In this document: positions 26,166-35,615 of the stretch, piece after piece
How the letters are laid out: each line of letters opens with the position of its first letter
Position numbering within the stretch: position 1 is the first letter of the stretch
Assembly: GCF_000682675.1 (NCBI RefSeq)
Contig: NZ_AWFA01000034.1
Coordinates: 1-64,000, forward strand
DNA: 64,000 nucleotides
Origin: Hyphomonas pacifica
GTDB lineage: Bacteria; Pseudomonadota; Alphaproteobacteria; Caulobacterales; Hyphomonadaceae
Direction: 5' to 3'
The notes under the pieces: model-generated
The model's input: the letters and a program-made list of their open reading frames with translations, nothing else
Databases searched by the model: none
What the model was told of the DNA's origin: nothing
Position numbers and translations under genes: made by a program

Positions 26166-27020
26166 TTGGCACGCGAACATATCCTCACCCTCTCCTGCCC
26201 CGACCGGGTTGGCCTTGTGGCCAGCCTGGCCAAACTTATGGAACGACATGGGTGCTTTATTGCGTCCTCGCGGACTTTCGGCGACCCTGAAAGCAGCCAC
26301 TTCTTTGCGCGTCTGGTGTTCCATGCCCCTGATGAGTCCACCCCGGATGGCCTTGAGGCCGAACTCCACAACCTGGGTGACGAACTTCAGGCGGATTGGG
26401 CAATTCATTCGAGTGATAAGAGAATCAAGGCGCTTCTTCTGGTCTCAAAATCAGACCATTGCGCCAACACGCTGTTATACGGGGCGCGGCGCAGGGAATT
26501 GCCGATTGACGTTGTGGGCATCGTCTCCAACAACGAAACGCTGAGAGACAATTTCGCGCACTGGAACCTGCCTTGGTTCCATGTTCCGGTAACTAAGGAT
26601 ACGAAGCCGGAGGCCGAAGCCCGGCTTTTCGAAATCATCAATGAGACTGGTGCAGAGCTTGTCGTCCTGGCCCGCTATATGCAGGTCCTCAGCGATGAAG
26701 CATGCCGCCGCCTGGAAGGCCGATGCATCAACATCCACCATTCCTTCCTGCCAGGGTTCAAAGGCGCGAAGCCTTATCATCAAGCCCATGCACGTGGCGT
26801 GAAAGTGATCGGCGCGACGGCACATTACGTCACAGGTGATCTGGACGAGGGCCCGATCATTGCTCAGGTTACGGAAGTCATCGACCATACTTATAGCCCT
26901 GCCGACATGATCGAGACAGGGCGCCACCTTGAGGGCAATGCCCTGCTGCGCGCCGTCAAGGCACATGCGGAGCACCGCATATTTGTAAATTCCGGCAGAA
27001 CGGTCGTTTTCGCCAGGTAA
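26166..27020 (+). CDS. purU: Formyltetrahydrofolate deformylase
   Basis: Hydrolyses 10-formyl-THF to formate and THF, balancing one-carbon pools. It has 284 residues. An N-terminal ACT domain (ILTLSCPDRVGLVASLAKLM) is followed by a formyltransferase-type catalytic domain with VGIVSNNETLRD, the CINIHHSFLPGFKGAKPYHQ signature and GATAHYVTGDLDEGPII, where Asp and His act in catalysis. It starts with TTG behind AAGGCAGGG; no ATG is near. It begins 17 nt after ahcY and ends 30 nt before metK, so the three genes are probably co-transcribed. Confidence 0.94.
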   Translation: MAREHILTLSCPDRVGLVASLAKLMERHGCFIASSRTFGDPESSHFFARLVFHAPDESTPDGLEAELHNLGDELQADWAIHSSDKRIKALLLVSKSDHCANTLLYGARRRELPIDVVGIVSNNETLRDNFAHWNLPWFHVPVTKDTKPEAEARLFEIINETGAELVVLARYMQVLSDEACRRLEGRCINIHHSFLPGFKGAKPYHQAHARGVKVIGATAHYVTGDLDEGPIIAQVTEVIDHTYSPADMIETGRHLEGNALLRAVKAHAEHRIFVNSGRTVVFAR

Positions 27021-27050
27021 AAATAATAAGTACAAAGAAAGTCAGCACTC

Positions 27051-28232
27051 ATGAAACTTTCCAGCCACGAATTTACCAGCGAGAGCGTCTCCGAAGGCCA
27101 CCCGGATAAAGTATCCGATCAGATTTCGGATGCAATCGTGGATCTGTTCCTATCGCGGGACCCCAGCGCCAAAGTTGCCGTTGAAACCCTGACAACTACA
27201 AACCGCGTTGTTCTGGCTGGCGAAGTGCGCACCAACAATGGCACCGATATTTCACATGAGGAAATGGAACAGGTCGCCCGCGATGTGGTCAAACGCATTG
27301 GCTACGAACAAGACGGGTTTCACTGGAAAAACATGAGCATAGAGAACTATGTTCACGGACAGTCCGCAGAAATCGCCCAAGGCGTTGAAGAGGGCCAGGG
27401 CCTATACGGGGAAGAAGGCGCAGGCGACCAAGGCATCATGTTCGGCTATGCGACGAACGAAACACCAGAGCTGATGCCGGCCACACTTGTCTACTCGCAC
27501 CAGATCCTGCAGCGTCTTGCAGAACTGCGCCATGACGGCACCCACCCGGAACTGGAACCTGATGCAAAAAGTCAAGTCACGCTACAATATGAAGGCTCTC
27601 AGCCCGTAGGCGTCAACGCGCTTGTTGTGTCCCACCAACACAAGGATAGCGCCTCTCTGGAGCAACTGCGCGAGATTATCCGCCCTGTGATCAAGGAAAT
27701 TTTACCCGAAGGCTGGTTCCCGGAAGAAAACAAATTCTACGTGAACCCGACAGGTCGCTTTGTAATTGGTGGACCGGATGGCGATGCAGGCCTCACAGGC
27801 CGCAAGATCATTGTCGACACTTATGGCGGCGCAGCCCCCCATGGCGGCGGCGCCTTTTCCGGCAAAGACCCTTCCAAAGTTGACCGGTCTGCCGCTTATG
27901 CCACGCGCTATCTGGCAAAGAACATTGTTGCGGCTGGCCTCGCCGACCGCTGCACGATCCAGGTCAGCTATGCAATTGGAGTTGCACAACCTCTGTCAAT
28001 TTATGTCGATACCCATGGTACGGGCAATGCGGACGAAAACCGCATCGCCCAAGCCCTGCGTGATCTGTTCGATCTTTCCCCTAAGGGCATCCGCACGCAC
28101 CTCAAGCTGAACCAGCCGATTTACGGCCCGTCTGCTGCCTATGGCCATTTCGGGCGGACACCAACAGAGAATGGCGGCTTCAGCTGGGAGAAGACGGATC
28201 TCGTGAGCGAGTTGTCGCGCTTGGTGAACTAA
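27051..28232 (+). CDS. metK: S-adenosylmethionine synthase
   Basis: Makes SAM from methionine and ATP. It has 393 residues. [20 protein letters not shown] at the N-terminus, the [15 protein letters not shown] signature, [27 protein letters not shown], and the P-loop-like [19 protein letters not shown] are all intact. Ends with a short DLVSEL tail. Only 30 nt separate it from purU, too little for a SAM riboswitch. With ahcY it completes the activated-methyl part of the cycle; methionine synthase is not in the window. Confidence 0.97.
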   Translation: MKLSSHEFTSESVSEGHPDKVSDQISDAIVDLFLSRDPSAKVAVETLTTTNRVVLAGEVRTNNGTDISHEEMEQVARDVVKRIGYEQDGFHWKNMSIENYVHGQSAEIAQGVEEGQGLYGEEGAGDQGIMFGYATNETPELMPATLVYSHQILQRLAELRHDGTHPELEPDAKSQVTLQYEGSQPVGVNALVVSHQHKDSASLEQLREIIRPVIKEILPEGWFPEENKFYVNPTGRFVIGGPDGDAGLTGRKIIVDTYGGAAPHGGGAFSGKDPSKVDRSAAYATRYLAKNIVAAGLADRCTIQVSYAIGVAQPLSIYVDTHGTGNADENRIAQALRDLFDLSPKGIRTHLKLNQPIYGPSAAYGHFGRTPTENGGFSWEKTDLVSELSRLVN

Positions 28233-28242
28233 ACCCCGCAAC

Positions 28243-28620
28243 CTAGAACGTCGTCATGATTTCTTTTACGGATGCCACGATTTTGCCATGGCATTCTATT
28301 TTCACCTGTTCTGGCATTGGTGCACTTTTTTGCTGATACGCCGCTGTTCCGGGAACAGAGGGCCCGCCCGGCGACAGGAACAGACGCAAGACGCCTTCCT
28401 CAGCAGACACGACCGGGCTGAGCATCCATGACTGATCGTCGGCAACACGCACAAGAACGTGTAGCTTTGCCGGTCGACCACCTGCCCCCGGCATACGGTT
28501 TACCCAAGCCGAGACATCTGTAACCTCCGGACACGGCGCAGAGGCATCAGATACCGCGGAGCAGGATACGAGCATGACGGACGTCACCAAGGACAAGGCG
28601 GCGCACACGGGCCTCACCAT
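28243..28620 (-). CDS. Small putative lipoprotein, function unknown
   Basis: About 125 residues. The N-terminus VCAALSLVTSVMLVSC ends in a lipobox-like LVSC, so it is probably an outer- or inner-membrane lipoprotein. The mature part has scattered beta strands (LHVLVRVADDQSWMLSPVV, VLRLFLSPGG) and ends VASVKEIMTTF; two cysteines (near APCPEV and IECHG) may form a disulphide. I do not recognise a family. The start overlaps the end of the autotransporter gene by 7 nt, so translation is probably coupled. An upstream in-frame ATG 21 bases earlier is possible. Confidence 0.65.
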   Translation of the reverse strand: MVRPVCAALSLVTSVMLVSCSAVSDASAPCPEVTDVSAWVNRMPGAGGRPAKLHVLVRVADDQSWMLSPVVSAEEGVLRLFLSPGGPSVPGTAAYQQKSAPMPEQVKIECHGKIVASVKEIMTTF

Positions 28621-31109
28621 GGCCTCGACAGACGCAACCATAGCGCCCCCTGCTCTTGCGCCCCGTCGATATGGTTCGGCGAGGTAGACATTACCGCAGC
28701 CGCCTCCCCAGACCAGAAATTTATCAGCCCAAATGCATAGCGCGTTTCGAAATCCACCTGTCGACCACTGGGGCTAAGATCGGCATTGATATAATCACGC
28801 AGCAGATCGCCATTCAGATCCACTCCTATGGGTGCATTAAGGCGGAGAGAGCCCGTCTCCGCTCGCCGAGGTTGCGCCATGACAAAGTGCAGCCGTCCCT
28901 GCCCGACAAGACGGCTAACACCCAGAGACCAACGACTGGTCCAGACGCCTTGCGCATCAAGTCCCGGCAGTTCAACGCTTGCCAATTCGAACCCGGAGGA
29001 AATGGTCCAGGCTTCACCTGTCAGCATTGCACCTTCCATGGAGTAAGCCGTCATCCTGGTCTGATCTTCTTCACCAAAGCGCCGCTGAAGCGAGCCGCCA
29101 AGCGACGTTTCTTCATCCTTCACGAAGGAGGCCCCGGCCCGGATAGACCACGTATGGGCATCTCGTCCAACCATGAAACCGGATTGGGAACGCCCCTCCT
29201 GTTCCGCCGAAAAGATGTCCATCACAAGATCATCCCCGAACACGTGGCTGTATTTTGCCCAGGTTCCCGAGGTAGAAAACGCGTTGCCCATACCGGGTTC
29301 GTTCAGCAAGGAGATATCTGGCGCGAGGTGGGTGAGAGACCCGCCCTTGCCCAGCTCTACCTGGCTTTCCCCAAAACTGTAGCGCATCTGGAACGTGTAT
29401 TGCGGGTCTTCCTGATACGGTGCCGTCGGATCATCCCAGACGCGAGCCTGTGTCCAGTTCAGGCTGACATTCCCCGCCCGAACCGAGCGGCTTTCGCCAT
29501 TGGCCCAGTCCGCTCGTGCACCGAAATCCGTCAGACGCGACCCAAGAGCATCCTTTGGAATGCGCGCCGTAATGGCACTGGCATTCACACGAAAGCCTCG
29601 CTCATATTTGTCCTGGAAAGTGAGCCCGTCAAAGGCCCCGGAATTGGAGGCCCAATCCCCAAACGCTCCACCACTTGGTGCGAAGACCTCGGCCAGGCTG
29701 ACTCTCTCAATCCCAAAATCAAGGTTCTGCTGCCCTTGCGGCTTGAAGGCCTCTTCAAGATTTAGCAGGCCGACACCGGAGACATCATCGACCCCCTCCC
29801 CTGCAATCTCACCCGTAATAGGATCAGGAGAAGTTTCGACATAGTCTGTAGCCGTATCAAGAAGGATCTGGAGCGCCACTTCAGGTTTCGACCTAAAATT
29901 GGGAAACGCATCCAGCAACAAGGCGAGCGAACCAGCAACATAGGGAGCAGCAAAGGATGTGCCGGAGATTCGATAATAGTCGCCCTCATCATCCGTATCA
30001 TTGCAATTGTCTGTAACCTCCTGCGAACAGCTAGGAGAATCCGGAAAAATGACATCATCATCAAGTCCGGTGGAGATGACATCTTCACCTGGGGCGAGGA
30101 TATAATAACGCTTTGCCGAAGCCCCTGCGCGATTGGAGAAATCGGACATCCGACCAGAAGGGTCTACAGAGCCTACCGCAACCACCCGGCCCTGTGAAGA
30201 AGCCTGGCCTGCTATATAGGCCGGCTCTGTCGGCGTGCTTCCAACAGCATCTGTCGGGTTGCCATTCTCATCTGTGCCAGCTGGTTCGGCTTCATTGCCG
30301 GCCGAGATAACGACGAGGACACCTGCGGCCACTGCAGCACGCACAGCATTCTCCAAAGTCGGATCATTATCAACTTCCCCGCCCAGGGACATGTTGATGA
30401 TGCTCGCTCCCCGATCAACAGCGTACTGAATAGCACGCGCTAGATCTCCATCAGAGAAGACACAGTCTTCATCTTCGCCACTACGCCCGCAACTGCCCGG
30501 TGAATCCGCACGAATTCCGAGTATTGAGGATTCATAGGCTGCACCTTGAATTCCATTGGAAATATTATCATCCGCACTCGATCGGTAATCATCTTGTCGG
30601 CGCGCGGCGATCACACCACTTACAAGCGTGCCATGTCCCTCCGCATCAACATCACCAGGCTGGCGCGTGATCGTGGTACGGTTGCCATTGTTGTCAAAGC
30701 CCCGGCAGGCCGTATCGGCACAAACATCATACATGCCAACAACAGCGCCTTGGAGATCAGGATGGTCTGACAGAACACCCGTATCAATTACGGCGATCGT
30801 AATGTCCTTGCCTGTTGCGCCAATGGCGTAGGCAGAGGAAGCCCCGATGAGCGGCAAACCAATGGTCGCATTGTATTCACGTGTCTCAAATGCGGACGGG
30901 TTCGCAATCTGCTCCGGGAATGGATTTGATGTCGGCGGGAGCGGTGGTGGTGGTGGAGGGGGCGGCAACGGGGTAACGGCAGCACTGGAACCGCCACCTC
31001 CTCCCCCTGCACATGCGGTCAGCGCAAATACCGAAACACCCAGCATTACAGCTGTGCACAGTGAACGGGAGCGATGCTTGCGAGGTGTCTCAAAAATGGG
31101 CAGATACAT
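28614..31109 (-). CDS. Subtilisin-like autotransporter serine protease (S8 family), lipoprotein signal
   Basis: About 831 residues. The signal peptide (LCTAVMLGVSVFALTAC) ends in a lipobox LTAC, followed by a Gly6 and then a poly-Pro linker. The S8 catalytic triad is visible: Asp in ITIAVIDTGV, His in AEGHGTLVSGVIAAR and Ser in SGTSFAAPYVAGSLAL, plus the oxyanion Asn region VVISAGNEAEP. From about residue 480 the protein is beta-rich (VSLNWTQARVW, YTFQMRYSFGES) and ends in LWLRLSRPW, as an outer-membrane barrel does. Start chosen with AGGAAACATGC upstream; an ATG six codons earlier is also possible. It would be displayed or released at the cell surface. Confidence 0.86.
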   Translation of the reverse strand: MYLPIFETPRKHRSRSLCTAVMLGVSVFALTACAGGGGGGSSAAVTPLPPPPPPPPLPPTSNPFPEQIANPSAFETREYNATIGLPLIGASSAYAIGATGKDITIAVIDTGVLSDHPDLQGAVVGMYDVCADTACRGFDNNGNRTTITRQPGDVDAEGHGTLVSGVIAARRQDDYRSSADDNISNGIQGAAYESSILGIRADSPGSCGRSGEDEDCVFSDGDLARAIQYAVDRGASIINMSLGGEVDNDPTLENAVRAAVAAGVLVVISAGNEAEPAGTDENGNPTDAVGSTPTEPAYIAGQASSQGRVVAVGSVDPSGRMSDFSNRAGASAKRYYILAPGEDVISTGLDDDVIFPDSPSCSQEVTDNCNDTDDEGDYYRISGTSFAAPYVAGSLALLLDAFPNFRSKPEVALQILLDTATDYVETSPDPITGEIAGEGVDDVSGVGLLNLEEAFKPQGQQNLDFGIERVSLAEVFAPSGGAFGDWASNSGAFDGLTFQDKYERGFRVNASAITARIPKDALGSRLTDFGARADWANGESRSVRAGNVSLNWTQARVWDDPTAPYQEDPQYTFQMRYSFGESQVELGKGGSLTHLAPDISLLNEPGMGNAFSTSGTWAKYSHVFGDDLVMDIFSAEQEGRSQSGFMVGRDAHTWSIRAGASFVKDEETSLGGSLQRRFGEEDQTRMTAYSMEGAMLTGEAWTISSGFELASVELPGLDAQGVWTSRWSLGVSRLVGQGRLHFVMAQPRRAETGSLRLNAPIGVDLNGDLLRDYINADLSPSGRQVDFETRYAFGLINFWSGEAAAVMSTSPNHIDGAQEQGALWLRLSRPW

Positions 31110-31213
31110 GCATGTTTCCTGTCTCATCGGCACTGTTTCTACACGTGCCTTATCTCTGGAAACTATAACTCCACAACAAAGATCAAGTAGTGGCAATTAT
31201 TTAGAGCAGCATA

Positions 31214-32140
31214 TCACGAAAACTCCACCCGCTCCTGAGAGAAGTAGAAAAGAGACCGTATCTCATCATCAATCGCGTCGCCGCGTACTTCCAGCAAGCG
31301 ATGCATTGCATGTTTTCGGTCCTTAAGAGCATGTTCGAAATCAGCCTCGATGAGGTGATCCACGCCTGTGCGAACCATCGCATCCCGTACTTCCATATAC
31401 AGGGTCAAAGACCCGCCGAGGAACATGGATTCATATGCAATCTTGCTGGCAATCTTGTCGTGTATATCGGTGTACTGGAACTGTCGCTCCATAACGGATT
31501 TGCGCTTGCAGATAAAATCAATCTCGTGCCGATACTCAGGGTGACGCATATAATAATTTTTCAGTGCAGTCATCTCCGTATCGATCCGTTCCTGCACCTC
31601 TTCAGGTAACGCTTCGCTCAAAATAATGATGATATCGATATCAGAACCTTTAACCATCTCCCCTGTCGCCATGTGCTCACGTGGTTCATTATGGGCAAGA
31701 TAGTACGCCAGGTCTCCGGCGATGAAGGCACATAGCTGGCTGCGGATTTCGCGTCCCAACGTGACGAATACCTGCTTCATGACCGACTGCGCGACAGACA
31801 GTTTCTCACGGCTGATTTCACGGTGCATGTTTGAGAGGGTTCCCTGCCGTTCAATCATCTTATCCCGCTGGCCTGGCAGGCCAAACAAAGTGAAGGAGAG
31901 GAAATCCCGCAAGATGGAAGGACTTAGCCGGACCTGGTCCTCGCGCCGAATATCAAAGCGCAGATAATAGCTGGCAAAGTGGGAGACATGCAGCTTCCGG
32001 CTCTGATAGCAGGCTTGCCAAAGAGCCAGTTGAGGGACATCGCGCATATCTTCAGCCAGTTCCTTGCCGAGACGCGGCCCTTTCTCCAACAGAGTGGCTT
32101 CAATACGTGCCTCGATGTGCTTCAGATCATATTTAGGCAA
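31214..32140 (-). CDS. Uncharacterised nucleotidyltransferase-fold protein
   Basis: 308 residues, no signal or membrane segment. I do not recognise a named family. The middle carries the hallmarks of a minimal polymerase-beta-type nucleotidyltransferase: KGSDIDIIIIL gives the G-S plus Asp167/Asp169 pair, and YRHEIDFICKR supplies the third carboxylate, Asp208, on a following strand. The N-terminal ~130 residues are helical and basic (LRFDIRREDQVRLSPSILRD) and the C-terminal ~90 are helical. It lies 37 nt after rmlA on the same strand, as the last gene of the glmS-rmlCBDA run. Substrate unknown: a sugar phosphate, tRNA, protein or small molecule are all possible. Confidence 0.7.
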   Translation of the reverse strand: MPKYDLKHIEARIEATLLEKGPRLGKELAEDMRDVPQLALWQACYQSRKLHVSHFASYYLRFDIRREDQVRLSPSILRDFLSFTLFGLPGQRDKMIERQGTLSNMHREISREKLSVAQSVMKQVFVTLGREIRSQLCAFIAGDLAYYLAHNEPREHMATGEMVKGSDIDIIIILSEALPEEVQERIDTEMTALKNYYMRHPEYRHEIDFICKRKSVMERQFQYTDIHDKIASKIAYESMFLGGSLTLYMEVRDAMVRTGVDHLIEADFEHALKDRKHAMHRLLEVRGDAIDDEIRSLFYFSQERVEFS

Positions 32141-32177
32141 TCGTTTATCCCCTTACTGACCATATTTACGCGCACGA

Positions 32178-33041
32178 CTATCTGCCCAACAGGCTGAGGA
32201 GATAATCCTGATACTCGTTCTGAAACTCATCAGCCAGTGCACGTAAATCGTCCGCCTCAATCAGCTCTTTACGCCACGCTACTTCTTCGAGACAGGCGAT
32301 TTTCAATCCTTGGCGCTTCTCCACCGTTTGAACAAACTGCGAGGCCTCCAGCATACTGTCGAAAGTTCCGGCATCCAGCCAGGTTGTGCCCCTTTGCAAA
32401 CGCACAACAGATAATTGGCCACGCTTGAAATAGGCCTCATTCACACTTGTGATTTCCAGCTCTCCTCGGGCGGATGGCTTAACCTTTTCAGCTACCTCCA
32501 CAACATCAGGCCCATAGAAATAGAGCCCGGGAACAGCCCAATCACTTCGGGGCTGGCGGGGCTTTTCTTCCAGAGACAAGGGACGCCCCTCATCATCCAG
32601 CTCCACGATGCCAAAACGTTCGGGATCCTTTACCTTATAGGCCAAAACCGCAGCGCCCTCTGTCAGCTTTGCCAGATCCTGCAATTGACCGGATAGACCT
32701 GCGCCATAGAAAATATTGTCCCCCAGCGCCAGGGCGCAGGGCTGGCCATCAATGAAATCTCGTCCGATCAAGAAAGCCTCTGCCAGTCCGTTCGGTTTAT
32801 CCTGAACCGCATAGGAAATGTGAACGCCCCATTTGGAGCCGTCACCCAAAAGGCCTTGATAAGCCCCCCGATGCTCTGGATTGCAGATGATCAGAATTTC
32901 CTTGATCCCGGCCAGCATCAGCGTGGAGACCGGATAATAAATCAACGGCTTATCATAGATCGCCAACAGATGTTTCGAGATACCGCGAGTAACAGGATAG
33001 AGGCGGCTGCCCGCGCCCCCCGCAAGAATGATGCCTTTCAT
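32178..33041 (-). CDS. rmlA: Glucose-1-phosphate thymidylyltransferase
   Basis: First step of dTDP-L-rhamnose synthesis: dTTP + glucose-1-P to dTDP-glucose. It has 287 residues. [20 protein letters not shown] carries the nucleotide-binding loop and the catalytic Arg; [27 protein letters not shown] with the metal-binding Asp, [20 protein letters not shown] and [20 protein letters not shown] complete the family signatures. It overlaps rmlD by 4 nt, so the two are translationally coupled. Confidence 0.97.
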   Translation of the reverse strand: MKGIILAGGAGSRLYPVTRGISKHLLAIYDKPLIYYPVSTLMLAGIKEILIICNPEHRGAYQGLLGDGSKWGVHISYAVQDKPNGLAEAFLIGRDFIDGQPCALALGDNIFYGAGLSGQLQDLAKLTEGAAVLAYKVKDPERFGIVELDDEGRPLSLEEKPRQPRSDWAVPGLYFYGPDVVEVAEKVKPSARGELEITSVNEAYFKRGQLSVVRLQRGTTWLDAGTFDSMLEASQFVQTVEKRQGLKIACLEEVAWRKELIEADDLRALADEFQNEYQDYLLSLLGR

Positions 33042-33922
33042 GACGCTTTCATCTCCTCCGTCAAGATCTGGACGGTTTCATCGAGGCCCTCTTCCCAGTC
33101 TGGCAATTCAACCCCAAACACGCGTGTCGTGTCAGACATGTCCAAACGGGCGTTCAATGGCCGGCATGCCGGAGTGGGATAATCTTTGGTCGGAATGGCT
33201 CTGACCTGAGCAACAGGGCCACCGTGACTTAGGCTTGACTGATATATCAGTTCCGCCATGGTCGCACGGTCTGTTTCCCCGGCACCGGCCAGGTGATAGA
33301 CGCCCCAGGCATTATGTCCGGATACAGACACCCGCTCAGCAATTTGTAGTAGCCCACGCGCTAGGGCTGGCGCGTGTGTCGGACAACCATACTGATCATT
33401 CACGACAGACACCTCTTTGCGCGTTTCAGCCAAGCGCAGCATGGTGGTAACAAAATTGCTGCCATAGTGGGAAAAGATCCACGAAACCCGCACGATCAGA
33501 GACCGGGCAGCAGTGGCACGCACGGCAAGTTCACCGTCAAGCTTGCTCTGTCCATACACACAAAGCGGTCGGACGGCATCCTGGGGCGTATAGGGCGAGG
33601 TCTTTTCCCCGTCAAATACACAATCTGTAGACAAATGAATAAGGGGAATCCCCCGCGTATCACACAACCGGGCCAGGGTTTCAGGACCAGATACATTTAA
33701 GGCCCGACATAGCTCTGGTTCCGTCTCCGCTTTGTCAACAGCTGTGTAGGCCCCGGCATTTATGACCAGTTTGGGCAGATGCCGGTCGAGCGCAGCTCCC
33801 AGCGCCTTCGTATCCTGCAGGTCGGCTTCGGCATGACCCGCGCAGTGCACATCCGCACCGCCCTCCTGTGCGAGAGCTTGCGCGAGCTGTCCGGATTTTC
33901 CGATAACCAGATACCGCGCCAT
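33038..33922 (-). CDS. rmlD: dTDP-4-dehydrorhamnose reductase
   Basis: Last step of dTDP-L-rhamnose synthesis, NAD(P)H-dependent. It has 294 residues. It begins [20 protein letters not shown], a GxxGxxG variant. [20 protein letters not shown] is the strongest signature, followed by [18 protein letters not shown], the catalytic [11 protein letters not shown] (Tyr/Lys), and ISWIFS-like [20 protein letters not shown]. It is tucked between rmlB (1 nt overlap) and rmlA (4 nt overlap). Confidence 0.96.
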   Translation of the reverse strand: MARYLVIGKSGQLAQALAQEGGADVHCAGHAEADLQDTKALGAALDRHLPKLVINAGAYTAVDKAETEPELCRALNVSGPETLARLCDTRGIPLIHLSTDCVFDGEKTSPYTPQDAVRPLCVYGQSKLDGELAVRATAARSLIVRVSWIFSHYGSNFVTTMLRLAETRKEVSVVNDQYGCPTHAPALARGLLQIAERVSVSGHNAWGVYHLAGAGETDRATMAELIYQSSLSHGGPVAQVRAIPTKDYPTPACRPLNARLDMSDTTRVFGVELPDWEEGLDETVQILTEEMKAS

Positions 33923-34968
33923 TATGCCTTCCCCAGCCGCTCACCGACATAGACACTTTGCTGGACAGGCTTCCACCAGCCTTCATTGCCGAGATACCAA
34001 TCAATTGTTTCCGTAAGGCCGGTCTCAAAATCCCTGGATGGAGCCCAGCCCAGAGAGCTGCTGATCTTGCTTGCATCAATCGCATAGCGGAAATCATGTC
34101 CGGGCCGATCCGTAACGAACTCGATCAGGCGCTTGTGGGGGGCACCCTCAGGGCGACGATCATCCATGATCTCGCAAATCGTGTTCACGATATCAATATT
34201 TGTTCGCTCTGCACCGCCACCGACACAATAGGTCTCTCCCGGTACACCATTCTGCGCCATCATCAAAAGCGCGCGGGCATGGTCTTCAGCATGTAACCAA
34301 TCACGCACATTCACGCCGCGGCCATAGACAGGCAGCTTTTCACCCGCAAGACATTTCAGAATCATCAGAGGGATGAGCTTTTCGGGAAACTGTCGCGGCC
34401 CATAATTGTTTGAGCAATTCGAAACGATAACAGGTAATCCGAATGTATGAAACCAGGCGCGCGCCAGATGGTCTGATCCCGCCTTGCTGGCCGAATAGGG
34501 AGATGATGGAGCATACGGCGTGGTCTCGCAAAATGCACCCTCCTCCCCTAAAGATCCGAAGACTTCGTCTGTGGAGATATGAATGAAGCGGAAGGCCCGT
34601 TTGTCCTCACCAGGCAACCTGGCGTGAAATGCCCGGGCGCCCTCCAGCATGGAATATGTACCAGAAACATTTGTGGCAATAAACGCGCCCGGCCCATCAA
34701 TTGACCGGTCCACATGCGTTTCTGCGGCCAAATGAAAGATCGCCTTGGGGGCTGCGTCCCAAACAAGCTCTTTCATACGATCCGCACGGGTGATGTCTTC
34801 GACAACCAGCTCCACTCGGCCAGCCTTTTCCAAGTCTCCCAGCGAAGCCCGGTTCCCGGCATAGGTCAGCTTGTCGATGACGACGATCTTGTCATCACTT
34901 GCTTCTGCCAAATGGTGGCAAAGCGCCGACCCAATGAATCCTGCGCCGCCTGTGACGAGCCAGGTCAT
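33922..34968 (-). CDS. rmlB: dTDP-glucose 4,6-dehydratase
   Basis: Second step: dTDP-glucose to dTDP-4-keto-6-deoxyglucose. It has 348 residues. Rossmann motif [38 protein letters not shown], the STDEVFGSL catalytic loop with the Asp-Glu pair, YSASKAGSDHLARAW with the Tyr/Lys pair, and NCSNNYGPRQFPEKLIPLMI are diagnostic. VRDWLHAEDHARALL and DRPGHDFRYAIDASKI follow. It overlaps rmlC by 4 nt and rmlD by 1 nt. Confidence 0.97.
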   Translation of the reverse strand: MTWLVTGGAGFIGSALCHHLAEASDDKIVVIDKLTYAGNRASLGDLEKAGRVELVVEDITRADRMKELVWDAAPKAIFHLAAETHVDRSIDGPGAFIATNVSGTYSMLEGARAFHARLPGEDKRAFRFIHISTDEVFGSLGEEGAFCETTPYAPSSPYSASKAGSDHLARAWFHTFGLPVIVSNCSNNYGPRQFPEKLIPLMILKCLAGEKLPVYGRGVNVRDWLHAEDHARALLMMAQNGVPGETYCVGGGAERTNIDIVNTICEIMDDRRPEGAPHKRLIEFVTDRPGHDFRYAIDASKISSSLGWAPSRDFETGLTETIDWYLGNEGWWKPVQQSVYVGERLGKA

Positions 34969-35546
34969 AATGTGCCACCTACAAGCTCTGGCACCTCTAC
35001 CAACTCAGCCAGGCGCGGCAACACCTTATCCTTGTCCGACAAAATGCGCCGAGCGGGATCTACAGGCCAATCTATACCAATGTCCGGATCGTCATGCGCA
35101 ATACCCCGCTCGTGGATTGGCGCATAGTAAGCATCCGTCTTGTAGGCAACTTCGCATGTTTCTTCGAGGGTACAGAAGGCATGCGCAAAACCGCGCGGAA
35201 TATAGAGTTGCGCCCCGTTTGCCGCGCTCAGCTCCACAGACGTCGCCCTGCCGAAGCGCGGTGATCCTTTGCGGATATCTACAGCGACATCCAGAATACG
35301 TCCCTTCAGGCACCGCACCAGTTTTGCCTGCGCGTTGGGCGTAATCTGGAAATGAAAGCCGCGTATAGTTCCCTTCTCAGCGGACCAGGAGTGATTGTCC
35401 TGCACAAAGGGCTCTGTGATGCCAGCCTCAGCAAAGACATCCGCCCGAAATGTTTCGGCAAACCAGCCACGATCATCTCCAAATCGCTTTGGTTGCACGT
35501 GAATTACTTCTGGCAGGACGCCGTCCGGTTTGAAATCAAATGGCAT
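34965..35546 (-). CDS. rmlC: dTDP-4-dehydrorhamnose 3,5-epimerase
   Basis: Third step of dTDP-L-rhamnose synthesis. It has 193 residues of cupin fold. FGDDRGWFAETFRADVFAEA, FVQDNHSWSAEKGTIRGFHF (catalytic His in RGFHF), LVRCLKGRILDVAVDIRKGS, and LYIPRGFAHAFCTLEE are the usual blocks. The last ~50 residues carry the ERGIAHDDPDIGIDWP loop. It starts the compact rmlCBDA run and follows glmS by 69 nt on the same strand. Confidence 0.96.
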   Translation of the reverse strand: MPFDFKPDGVLPEVIHVQPKRFGDDRGWFAETFRADVFAEAGITEPFVQDNHSWSAEKGTIRGFHFQITPNAQAKLVRCLKGRILDVAVDIRKGSPRFGRATSVELSAANGAQLYIPRGFAHAFCTLEETCEVAYKTDAYYAPIHERGIAHDDPDIGIDWPVDPARRILSDKDKVLPRLAELVEVPELVGGTL

Positions 35547-35615
35547 GAAGGCCCGTCCGTCACAGGTGTTGCAAGTCCCGGCCTATAGCATGAACCGGTC
35601 TGACAGCAATTATTG

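Noticed and set aside
27021-27050. SAM riboswitch upstream of metK
   Set aside because: The gap is only 30 nt and follows purU directly, too short for any known SAM riboswitch.
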